A DNA stretch of 34,265 nucleotides from Rhodospirillales bacterium (lineage in GTDB: Bacteria; Pseudomonadota; Alphaproteobacteria; Rhodospirillales; JANQFP01): positions 1 to 34,265 of the forward strand of contig JANQFP010000213.1 in NCBI GenBank assembly GCA_028277795.1. The letters run 5' to 3'. Made by a program: the position numbers and the translations under genes. Below are positions 19,252 through 26,591 of the stretch, one piece after another (the first letter of the stretch is position 1; each line of letters starts with the position of its first letter). The notes under the pieces were generated by a model, which saw only the letters and a list, made by a program, of their open reading frames with translations, was not told where the DNA came from and did not search any database.

Positions 19252-20838
19252 TCACGCCCATCCCGGTTTGACTCCCGGCCCGCCGCCGACGCCGGTGCCT
19301 CTTTCGGGCATGTGTTCGACGGCGAATCCCTGATTGTAGGCGGCCCGGGTGATGAGGACGAACTTCAGCGCCCAGCCGCCGAGCACCGCGGTGAGCGCCG
19401 CCAGCAAGGCCACAACAGGCATCCCGTTCAAGAACAGGGCCGCCAGCGCCAGGGCGGCCGGCAGCGCGGTGCCGCCGAGGATCAGCCACGGCGCGAATCG
19501 GCCCAGCACGTCGAGGGCCAGGGTCGGGGCGCTGGTCAGCTGCCAGCGGTAGGCCGCCCAGGCGCCGGCCCGCGCCAACACCATCAGGATCAATACGGCG
19601 AGGGCCGCCGGCGCCGGCACGTCCTCGGGCACCAGGAGCGTGGCCGCGATCAGGTAGACCCCGGCGCCCTCGGCCAGCGCGGTGCTGACGATCAGGGTCG
19701 CCGTCATGGGTTCGCGCCACGCCGGGATGGCTTTCGCTTCGGTCAGCATCCGCCCCTGACAGTAGAGGAACGCCAGCGCCAGGATGGCCAGCGGGCCCGC
19801 CAGGTCGCGCCACCCCAGCCAGGCGGCGGCCAGCGCCGTCGGCAGCAACATCACTGCGACCATGGACTCGCGGGTCATCCACGACGTCTGGGGATGGCGG
19901 AACACCTGGAACGGAGCGCGCAAGGGCCGGCCCGTCTCCAGCCATACGAAGAACAGTCCGGCGGCGACGAAGGCCGCTGCGGTCAGGGCGAAGGGGGCGA
20001 GCGGTGTTCCGAAGCCCACCAAGCCCGCCGTCGCCACCGCCAGTAGACCGCCGCCGGTGCCGCCGCAGATGAAGTTGGCCGCGGCCCGCCAGTCCCAATG
20101 GCGCTGCAGCCACGGCTGCGGACCGCCGACCACCGGGCGCAACGGCTCGCCCGAGGGGGCGTAGGCGGGGATCCGCCGGGTCCCGTTGGGGCCCGCCTCC
20201 CACAGGTAATAGAACCCTGACTCGGTCTCCAGCTCCTCGTGCATGCGGAAGTGCTTGTTGTCGCGCAGCAGGGCCGAGACGTTGCTCTCCGCGTCGTCCA
20301 GGTCGCCGAAATGAAGGGCGTCGGCGATGCACGAGTTGACGCAGGCGGGCGTCGCCTCCGGGTTGATGCCGGGGGTGAGGCCGCGGTCCAGGCCGGGGTC
20401 GATGCGGTCGGTACAGAAGGTGCACTTCTGGGCGACGCCGACACGGCGCGGCTGCTCGCGCACCGCCTCGTGCGCCATTCGGCTGGCGCGGCCGTAGGCG
20501 AACCGGGGGGCGTCCACCTTGTAGCGGGCCTGATAGGGGCAGGCGACGGCGCAGTAGGCGCAGCCGATGCAGATGTCGTAGTCGATGGTGACGATGCCGT
20601 CGGCCCGCTGACGGGTGGCCGTGGACGGGCACACGTGCATGCACGGCGGATCGGCGCAGTGCATGCAGCCCACCGGGACGAACGCACGCTCGACCTCGGG
20701 GAAGATGCCGGCCTCCATGTCCAGGACCTTGCGCCACTGGACGGCGGGCGAGGTGGCGTTGGCGTGCTTGCAGGCCGCCGTGCAGGTCTGGCAGCCGACG
20801 CACCGGCGCAGATCGGCGATCATGGCCCAGCGGGTCAC
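19252..20838 (-). CDS. padCD: Fused electron-transfer and membrane subunits of phenylacetyl-CoA:acceptor oxidoreductase (PadC-PadD fusion)
   Basis: The 528 residues combine two proteins. Residues about 1-200 are a four-cluster ferredoxin of the DmsB/PhsB kind: CVGCQTCTAAC (Cys13, 16, 19, 23), CMHCADPPCMHVCP, CIGCAYCAVACP, and CTFC with later Cys residues. Residues about 240-528 form an eight-helix DmsC/NrfD-like quinone-reactive anchor. In Thauera and Azoarcus, phenylacetyl-CoA oxidoreductase has separate PadC and PadD subunits of about 26-27 kDa, so a fusion fits the total size. The GTG at 20838 overlaps the padB stop (GTGA), which decides the start. Electrons would pass from PadB through this protein to the quinone pool. 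The enzyme name rests on family memory and gene context; another DMSO-reductase-family complex cannot be excluded. Confidence 0.75.
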   Translation of the reverse strand: MTRWAMIADLRRCVGCQTCTAACKHANATSPAVQWRKVLDMEAGIFPEVERAFVPVGCMHCADPPCMHVCPSTATRQRADGIVTIDYDICIGCAYCAVACPYQARYKVDAPRFAYGRASRMAHEAVREQPRRVGVAQKCTFCTDRIDPGLDRGLTPGINPEATPACVNSCIADALHFGDLDDAESNVSALLRDNKHFRMHEELETESGFYYLWEAGPNGTRRIPAYAPSGEPLRPVVGGPQPWLQRHWDWRAAANFICGGTGGGLLAVATAGLVGFGTPLAPFALTAAAFVAAGLFFVWLETGRPLRAPFQVFRHPQTSWMTRESMVAVMLLPTALAAAWLGWRDLAGPLAILALAFLYCQGRMLTEAKAIPAWREPMTATLIVSTALAEGAGVYLIAATLLVPEDVPAPAALAVLILMVLARAGAWAAYRWQLTSAPTLALDVLGRFAPWLILGGTALPAALALAALFLNGMPVVALLAALTAVLGGWALKFVLITRAAYNQGFAVEHMPERGTGVGGGPGVKPGWA

Positions 20839-23576
20839 GACGGCCTCTTGGCCCGCCGGAGGGCCACCTTCACCAGGTCGGCGCCGGAGCCGGTGGCGTC
20901 GGTCAGGTCCAGCAGCATGGGCGTCAGCCGGTTCATGGAAGGCACCTGGAAGGACTTGGCCATGGGCGTCGCCCAGTGGTCGAACTGGCCGATCATCAGC
21001 AGGGTGTCGGGGCGGATGCCCTGGCGCAGCACCGCCCGGCCGCGGGTGGCATTGAGCGGCGAGCGGACCTCCACCCAGTCCCCTTCGGCGATGCCCAGCT
21101 CCGCGGCCTTGCCCGCGTTGATGATGACGCCGCCGTGGCCGACCACGTTGTCGGCCACCTCCTTGATCATCTGGATGTCGGCGTTGCCGCCCCAGGCGTA
21201 CTGCATGCTGCGGGCGGTGAGCAGCCAGAACGGGAACTCGGCGATGTCGACCTGGAAGTTCTCGGCCAGGGCCCGCTCCCACAGGCCCGGGTAGTCCTTC
21301 CATTCGGGCAGCGGGTCGTATTCCTCGAGCTGGGCGTCCCACCAGGAAATGCCGCGCTCGTGCAGGCGGTTGGCCAACTCCTTGCCGACCCGGTGCAGGC
21401 GCTCCTGGTAGGGCAGCTCGAAGCGCAGGCCCTGGGCCGCCAGCTCCGGGAAGAGGTACCAGTCGAGGCGGGGGAAGGGGGCGACCCGGTATCCATGCTC
21501 CCGGTAGTAGTCGAGCCCCTGGCTCTCGGCGCCGGCGGTGAGCTCGGCGCTGGCGGCGCGGCAGATGGCATCCCAGGTGTCCTCCACCGAATGGGCGGTG
21601 TCCGGGTCCAGCGCGAAGTCGTACTCCTCGGTCTTCAAGGGTACCCCCGCGGCGCCCTTGGCCAGGGCTTCGTTGTACTCCCTCAGCAGCCCGCTGCGGC
21701 GGGCCAGCTCAGTGGCGATCCAGGTGAAGTCGCGGGCTTCGGCGGCGGGCTCGACGGCCGGCTGGCGCAGGGCGAAGCCCTGATGCTCCCAGTACTGCTC
21801 GAAATACTTGGTGCCGCCGATGCGGATGAGCTGCAGGCTCTCCAGGTCGGTACACTCCGGCAGCACGATGTCGGCGAAGTGGTTGGTCTCGTCGCGGGTG
21901 TAGGCGAAGCACACGGTGAAGGGGAAGCGGGCGATGGTGCGCCCGATCTTGTCGGTGTCCCAGAACGAGATCAGCGGGTTGGTGCGGTAGACGAACCACA
22001 CGTCCGGGGTGGTCGGCTCGGGCCAGTTCTCCGGCGGATCGTCCTGCATCATCCAGGCGAGGTGGGTGGGGCCGAGGGCCTGGCTCCACGGCGAGTTGGC
22101 GACCAGGGGGATGAGGGTGCGGTTGGCGTTGCGCACCTCGGGCCGGGCCACCCAGCGCTCCTTGTCGGTGGGGTTCATGGGGTAGGCCATGAAGCCGTCG
22201 GGGCCGGCGCGCACGCTGGCCTGGCGGCTGGTGGCGGGGCGGTTGAGCCGCACCGTGGTGCCGAGGATGCCGCCGGGCACCTCCAGGGCGCCGACTAGGC
22301 AGGCCAGCACGGTCCGCGCCCAGCAGCAGTCGAAGCCGCCCCAGCCGTTGTTGACGCTCTTGCCCAGCACGATGGCCACCGGCCGGTGGGGCAGGGTCAG
22401 GCCCTCGATGTCGATGGTGGCGCCGACCCGGGCGTGGTGCAGGAACTCGTTGGCGATGCGGCGGATGGTCTTGGCCGGCACGTCGCAGATGCGCGAGGCC
22501 CACAGCGGCGTTGTATTGCGCACATGGGCGACCAGGATCTCGAAGGCCGACTGGCAGCGCTCCGCCTTGTGGCGCCAGACATGCCCGTCGGCGCCGATCT
22601 CGATGCCGCCGTCGACCAGGAACGGGGCCTCGAGGACCGGCTCGGCGCCGGGGGTGTCGAAGGGCACGGCGCTGTCGGTCCGGGCGTCCCAGATGAGCGG
22701 CTTCCGGGTCTCGGCATCGCGGATGTAGAAGCCGAAGCGGCCGACCAGGTAGGGGGCCGACGTCCGATGCTTGATGAACTCCAAGTCCAGGTCGTCGCGG
22801 GCGTGCTCGTGCAGCAGGACGTGCAGCATGGCGTACAAGAACGCGGGGTCGGTCTTGGGCTTGATGGGCACCCATTCTGCCGAGCAGGCGCCGGTGATGG
22901 ACAGATGGGGCTCCACCTGCACCCGGCGGATGCCGCGCTCGCGGGCGTCGGCGTAGCGTTTGACCCCGCACACGCCGCCCGAGGCCTCCACGTTGCCGCC
23001 GAAGGAGATGACGTAGTCGGTGAGCGGCGTGTCGGGGCAGACGGTGAAGGCGCGGTGCCAGAACTCGCCGTAGAGGTGCTCCGAGTGGTAGCACTTGACC
23101 CCCTGGCCGCTGCCGAAGCCGAAGTCCACCGGGCCCCAGGCCGAAAGAAGGGCGGGAAAGGTGCCCATGTACGCCGTCGGCGTGCCGCCGCCGCCGAAGC
23201 TGGCGGCAAGGCGGGGGTAGCCCGACGAGTCGTGCAGGCCGCGGTCGCGTGTCTCCTTGAGCCTGGCCGCGATGGCGTCCAGGGCCTCGTCCCACGAGAT
23301 GGGGATGAACCGGGGGTTCTCGTCGCGGCCCTTGCGGGGATTGGTCCGCCGGAGCGGCGTGACGATGCGGTCGGGGTTGTAGGTCTTCTGGACCAAGCCG
23401 TAGGCCTTGACGCAGATACGGCCGGCGGCGGGGTGAACGTCGGCGGCGGCGAAATTGGGCTCGACCTCGGTGGCCACCCCGTCCTCCACCTTGACGGTCA
23501 GGAGGTCGGGGCCCGCCACGCACTGATAGCAGTAGGTGGGAACGTGCCGTGCAGGGCTCGACCGTTCCTGGGTCAT
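20835..23576 (-). CDS. padB: Phenylacetyl-CoA:acceptor oxidoreductase, molybdopterin subunit (PadB-like)
   Basis: The 913-residue DMSO-reductase-family catalytic subunit. The fit to PadB (about 93 kDa in Thauera, four-electron alpha-oxidation of phenylacetyl-CoA to phenylglyoxylate) rests on length, the adjacent PadC/D-like protein and the phenylacetyl-CoA-forming neighbours. The N-terminal cluster site reads YCYQCVAGPDLL...GRICVKAYG: Cys16, Cys19 and a distal Cys are kept, but the usual third Cys is Pro23-Asp24. A probable molybdenum-ligand Cys lies in GVKCYHSEHLYGEFW. Cofactor-binding blocks such as VISFGGNVEASGG and FVYRTNPLISFWD follow, and the C-terminal domain has TARSMQYAWGGNADIQMIKEVADN. 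No Tat signal is present, so the site probably faces the cytoplasm, consistent with a CoA-ester substrate. Confidence 0.78.
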   Translation of the reverse strand: MTQERSSPARHVPTYCYQCVAGPDLLTVKVEDGVATEVEPNFAAADVHPAAGRICVKAYGLVQKTYNPDRIVTPLRRTNPRKGRDENPRFIPISWDEALDAIAARLKETRDRGLHDSSGYPRLAASFGGGGTPTAYMGTFPALLSAWGPVDFGFGSGQGVKCYHSEHLYGEFWHRAFTVCPDTPLTDYVISFGGNVEASGGVCGVKRYADARERGIRRVQVEPHLSITGACSAEWVPIKPKTDPAFLYAMLHVLLHEHARDDLDLEFIKHRTSAPYLVGRFGFYIRDAETRKPLIWDARTDSAVPFDTPGAEPVLEAPFLVDGGIEIGADGHVWRHKAERCQSAFEILVAHVRNTTPLWASRICDVPAKTIRRIANEFLHHARVGATIDIEGLTLPHRPVAIVLGKSVNNGWGGFDCCWARTVLACLVGALEVPGGILGTTVRLNRPATSRQASVRAGPDGFMAYPMNPTDKERWVARPEVRNANRTLIPLVANSPWSQALGPTHLAWMMQDDPPENWPEPTTPDVWFVYRTNPLISFWDTDKIGRTIARFPFTVCFAYTRDETNHFADIVLPECTDLESLQLIRIGGTKYFEQYWEHQGFALRQPAVEPAAEARDFTWIATELARRSGLLREYNEALAKGAAGVPLKTEEYDFALDPDTAHSVEDTWDAICRAASAELTAGAESQGLDYYREHGYRVAPFPRLDWYLFPELAAQGLRFELPYQERLHRVGKELANRLHERGISWWDAQLEEYDPLPEWKDYPGLWERALAENFQVDIAEFPFWLLTARSMQYAWGGNADIQMIKEVADNVVGHGGVIINAGKAAELGIAEGDWVEVRSPLNATRGRAVLRQGIRPDTLLMIGQFDHWATPMAKSFQVPSMNRLTPMLLDLTDATGSGADLVKVALRRAKRPS

Positions 23577-23606
23577 GTCATCCGTCCGCCTTCGCCCCCC
23601 GGATGA

Positions 23607-24017
23607 TTACGACAGTGCCTTCGCCTTGTCCGCCTTCGCCTGCAGCCTCTGTTCGGTCTTGGCCACGTCGACTACGAAACGCCGGTGGATGCCCTTGGCC
23701 ACCTCTTCGACCGAGTCGCGCACGGTGAAGGCCAGCTCCACCTTGGGCCCCTCGACGCTGGTCACCGTGACCGAGATGTCGGCCCACATGCCCAACAACG
23801 TGGGCGCCGTATGGTCCACTTCGACCCTTGCGCCCACAGTGTCCTTGCCGTCTTCCAGATGCTCAAGCAGGAAGTCGCGGCAGGTGTACTCCAGGTCGTG
23901 GACCAGCGACGGCGTGGCATAGACCCTGAGGGCCTCGCCCATGAAACCGATGGTGCGGTCCCGGTCGACGGTGACCCGGCGGGTGACGCTGATGCCGGGG
24001 GCCAGGCTGTCCTTCAT
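23607..24017 (-). CDS. FlK-like hot-dog acyl-CoA thioesterase
   Basis: A 136-residue single hot-dog-domain protein. In fluoroacetyl-CoA thioesterase FlK the catalytic residues are Thr42, Glu50 and His76. Here Thr35 (YATPSL), Glu43 (HDLEYTC) and His69 (VDHTAPTLLG) occur with exactly the same spacing of 8 and 26 residues. The TAP-T/P-x-G loop after the histidine and the C-terminal GIHRRFVVDVAKTEQRL (compare HERAVIHLEKF) also match. It probably hydrolyses small or aryl acyl-CoA esters to free CoA; the true substrate is unknown. ATG 24017 (MKDSLAPG) fits family N-termini, but its ribosome site is weak and earlier starts at 24086 and 24143 are in frame. It appears to be the first gene of the pad-ior-hcr operon, 30 bp ahead of padB. 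Confidence 0.8.
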   Translation of the reverse strand: MKDSLAPGISVTRRVTVDRDRTIGFMGEALRVYATPSLVHDLEYTCRDFLLEHLEDGKDTVGARVEVDHTAPTLLGMWADISVTVTSVEGPKVELAFTVRDSVEEVAKGIHRRFVVDVAKTEQRLQAKADKAKALS

Positions 24018-24188
24018 GGCGTGGGCCCGTTCCGCTTCGGGGTCCGGACCGGCCCGCGGCACGCGGCCCCGATCCCGACGAAACATTGTTGGGTTTACGA
24101 ACAATCCCCCCGTATTATAAGTCCACGTGCACGGGTCCCTCAACAGGCATTATCCGGTGTCGCCGCGCGAGGGACGGAGGACCCCGCC
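24018..24188. promoter_or_regulatory. Divergent control region with a perfect ATTGTT-N9-AACAAT palindrome
   Basis: This 171-bp gap separates the minus-strand catabolic operon from the plus-strand thioesterase gene. At 24085-24105 ATTGTT-GGGTTTACG-AACAAT is a perfect 6-bp inverted repeat with a 9-base spacer, a layout usual for dimeric repressors (TetR or GntR type). It overlaps the -35 of a candidate plus-strand promoter, TTGGGT (24089-24094), 18 bases, TATTAT (24113-24118). No regulator gene is in the window, so the cognate factor is unknown. Confidence 0.5.
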
Positions 24189-24623
24189 ATGACCGACAGG
24201 CCGTTCACCGAAACCCGGGTCGTGCGCTGGGGGGACTGCGACCCGGCGGGCATCATCTATGCGCCGCGGGTCTTCGATTACGCCATGGAAGCCCTGGAGG
24301 CCTGGTACCGCGACGTGCTCGACGTGCCGTGGATGCGCCTGGTCGGCGACATGGGCATGGGCTCGCCCATGGTGCGGGCCGAGGTGGATTTCCTCAATGC
24401 CCTGGCCGCCGATCAGCAGGTGGTCTCGGAAGTGCGCGTCGACCGGGTGGGCCGGGCCTCGGTCACCTATCGGATCAACGGGCACGACGGCGATGGCCGG
24501 CACTGCTTCCGGGTGACCATTGTCGCCTGTTTCATCGACCGGCCGACCTTCGCCTCGGCGCCCATTCCGGCGGATATCCGCGAGCGGATGGTCGCCTACC
24601 AGACCGCATGCGGCGACCAGTAA
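24189..24623 (+). CDS. 4-hydroxybenzoyl-CoA thioesterase family protein
   Basis: A 144-residue hot-dog thioesterase. The motif RWGDCDPAGIIYAPRVFDYAM carries the catalytic Asp of the 4HBT (Pseudomonas CBS-3) family at Asp18, matching Asp17 of that enzyme, whose motif is FGDCDPAGI. The ATG at 24189 is preceded by GGACGGAGGA. It could release 4-hydroxybenzoate or another aryl acid from CoA. Lying beside hcrABC, which consumes 4-hydroxybenzoyl-CoA, it may act as an overflow or CoA-recycling valve, but 4HBT-family proteins have many acyl-CoA substrates. The next gene follows 12 bp later with a perfect ribosome site, suggesting a two-gene operon. Confidence 0.88.
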   Translation: MTDRPFTETRVVRWGDCDPAGIIYAPRVFDYAMEALEAWYRDVLDVPWMRLVGDMGMGSPMVRAEVDFLNALAADQQVVSEVRVDRVGRASVTYRINGHDGDGRHCFRVTIVACFIDRPTFASAPIPADIRERMVAYQTACGDQ

Positions 24624-24635
24624 GGAGGTGCGATC

Positions 24636-25100
24636 ATGACCCCGGAGACCTTCAAGACCCTGATGAAGCCGGTCACCGAGGCGATCGCCGGCAGGGCGGT
24701 GGACGCCGACCTGGCGGACGAGCTCAACCGCCTGTTCCCCCCCGACGGAGAGACCTTCAAGGCCATCGAGGCGGCTTGCCACGAGGCCATCGCCGCTGGC
24801 TGGATGTGCAGCCAGGGGGGCGAAGGGCGTCGCTTCGGCCGGGTCATCGAGCCGGGCCCCGACACCAAGAACCTCAGCGTCGACGTGGTCGACCTCGTCG
24901 ACATCGTCGGCCCCCATCACAGCCACCCGACGGGCGAGGTGTGCATGACCATGCCCATCACGCCGGGCGCCAAGTTCGACGGCCACGGGGCCGGCTGGTG
25001 CGTCAACCCCCCGGGCTCGGCCCACCACCCGACGGTGACCGGCGGCGAGGCGCTGGTGCTCTACCTGCTCCCCGACGGCCAGATCGAGTTCACCAAGTAG
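24636..25100 (+). CDS. DUF4863 / 4-hydroxylaminobenzoate lyase (PnbB)-like protein
   Basis: The 154-residue protein resembles PnbB, which converts 4-hydroxylaminobenzoate to protocatechuate and ammonia in 4-nitrobenzoate degraders, and the related DUF4863 proteins found in benzoate gene clusters. Visible blocks are LNRLFPPDGETFKAIEAACH, AAGWMCSQGGEGRRFGRVI, SVDVVDLVDIVGPHHSHPTG, and FDGHGAGWCVNPPGSAHHPT followed by GGEALVLYLLPDGQIEFTK. The clustered His residues (GPHHSHP, SAHHP) suggest a cupin-like metal site. A strong AAGGAGG precedes the ATG. The actual substrate is uncertain: 4-nitrobenzoate genes such as pnbA are not present, so an undefined role with benzoyl-CoA-type intermediates is equally possible. 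It converges on livF with only 16 bp between. Confidence 0.7.
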   Translation: MTPETFKTLMKPVTEAIAGRAVDADLADELNRLFPPDGETFKAIEAACHEAIAAGWMCSQGGEGRRFGRVIEPGPDTKNLSVDVVDLVDIVGPHHSHPTGEVCMTMPITPGAKFDGHGAGWCVNPPGSAHHPTVTGGEALVLYLLPDGQIEFTK

Positions 25101-25116
25101 GACCATCAGCCACCCC

Positions 25117-25836
25117 CTACACCCCCAGATACCGGCGGTGGATGTCCGGGTTGGTGCGCAGGTCGGCGGCGGTGCCGGCCCAGGCCACTTGGCCCTTGGC
25201 CAGGATGACACAGCGGTCGCAGACGTCGAGCAGGGTGTCCAGGTCCTTGTCCACCACCAGGGTGGCGATGCCGGCATCCTTGATGCGGCGGATCACCGCC
25301 CAGATGTCGCGGCGGATGAGGGGGGCCAGGCCCTCGGTGGCCTCGTCCAGGATCAGCACGTCCGGGTTGGTCATCAGCGCCCGGCCCACCGACAACATCT
25401 GCTGCTCGCCGCCGGAGAGCTGATTGCCCATGTTGTCCAGGCGCTCGGCCAGCGGCGGGAACAGGTCGCAGATGCGGGGCAGGGTCCAGGTTTCGACGCC
25501 GTCCACGGCCGGCCGCGCCGCCATGACCAGGTTCTCGCGCACCGACAGGTTGGGAAAGATGCCGCGGCCCTCGGGCACCAGCCCCAAGCCCATCTGGGCG
25601 ATGCGGTGAGGCTCGGCGCCGGTCATGTCGCGGCCGCGGATGCGCACGGTGCCCTGGCGCGGCGGCGTGAGCCCGAGGATGGACCGGATGGTGGTCGTCT
25701 TGCCCATGCCGTTGCGGCCCAGCAGGCTCACCGACTCGCCGGCCGCGATGCTCAGATCGATGCCGTGCAGGATATGGCTGGCCCCGTAGTACGTGTGCAG
25801 TCCGGCGGCCTCGATCAGCGGCGCGTCCTCGGTCAT
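25117..25836 (-). CDS. livF: Branched-chain/aromatic-acid ABC transporter ATPase LivF
   Basis: A 239-residue ATP-binding subunit of a HAAT-type ABC importer. Walker A GRNGMGKTT (about 38-46), the signature LSGGEQQ, and Walker B VLILDEATEGLAP are present. The ATEGLAP ending is diagnostic of LivF as opposed to LivG. The H-loop His, normally in a VEQN/EHD context, is replaced here: the region reads LVVDKDLDTLLDV, so VDKD stands where LivF usually has VEQN. It is the last gene of the operon, and its ATG overlaps the livG stop (ATGA), which decides the start. Confidence 0.93.
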   Translation of the reverse strand: MTEDAPLIEAAGLHTYYGASHILHGIDLSIAAGESVSLLGRNGMGKTTTIRSILGLTPPRQGTVRIRGRDMTGAEPHRIAQMGLGLVPEGRGIFPNLSVRENLVMAARPAVDGVETWTLPRICDLFPPLAERLDNMGNQLSGGEQQMLSVGRALMTNPDVLILDEATEGLAPLIRRDIWAVIRRIKDAGIATLVVDKDLDTLLDVCDRCVILAKGQVAWAGTAADLRTNPDIHRRYLGV

Positions 25837-26591
25837 CCGCCGCCCTCCCCGGAGCCCAGGTAGGCCTCCTGCACCGCCGGGCTGGCGCGGATGTCCTGGG
25901 GATCGCCGGTCTCCAGGACGCGCCCGTTGACCATCACGGTGAGCCGGTCGGCGACGGCGAACACCGCGTCCATGTCGTGCTCGATGAGGATCAGGGTGTG
26001 GTCGGCCGCCAGCTCCCGAAGCAGCCCGATGACCCGCGCCGCCTCCTCGGCGCCCATGCCGGCCAGGGGCTCGTCGAGCAGAAGCAGCTCGGGCTCGGTG
26101 GCCAGCATCATGCCGATCTCCAGCTGCCGCTGCTCGCCGTGGCTGATGGCGCTGGAGACCACGTGGGCCCGTTCGGTCAGGCCGCACAGGGCCAGGGCGC
26201 GCTCCGTGCGCTCGCGGACCGAGCGGTAGCGGCGGGCCGGGCGCAAGAACCGCATGGAGGTGCGCTCCCGCGACTGGGCTCCCAGCCAGCAGTTCTCGAA
26301 GCAGGTGAAGGCGGGGAAGATGTTGGTCTTCTGGTAGCTGCGCCCGACCCCGAGGCGCGACACCACGTAGGGCGGCGCCCCGGTGATGTCCTGGCCCTTG
26401 AAGCGGATGGACCCGGACGACGGCTTGAGGTCGCCGGACAGCAGGTTGATGAGCGTCGTCTTGCCGGCGCCGTTGGGGCCGATGATGGCGTGCACCCGGC
26501 CCGGCGCGAATTCGAGGGTGACCGCGTCGACGGCGCGCAGCGCCCCGAAATGCCGCGACAGGTCGAGGGTGTTGAGGATGGGCTCGCTCAC
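25833..26591 (-). CDS. livG: Branched-chain/aromatic-acid ABC transporter ATPase LivG
   Basis: The 252-residue second ATPase. Walker A GPNGAGKTT, the LivG-type sequence GVGRSYQKTNIFPAFTCFEN, signature ISHGEQRQLEIG, Walker B LLLLDEPLAGMG and the switch IEHDMDAVF are seen. The signature has His in place of the second residue of the usual LSGGE, a common variation in LivG. GTG 26591 overlaps the livM stop (GTGA), so translation is coupled; the longer upstream frame is a shadow of livM. Confidence 0.93.
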   Translation of the reverse strand: MSEPILNTLDLSRHFGALRAVDAVTLEFAPGRVHAIIGPNGAGKTTLINLLSGDLKPSSGSIRFKGQDITGAPPYVVSRLGVGRSYQKTNIFPAFTCFENCWLGAQSRERTSMRFLRPARRYRSVRERTERALALCGLTERAHVVSSAISHGEQRQLEIGMMLATEPELLLLDEPLAGMGAEEAARVIGLLRELAADHTLILIEHDMDAVFAVADRLTVMVNGRVLETGDPQDIRASPAVQEAYLGSGEGGG

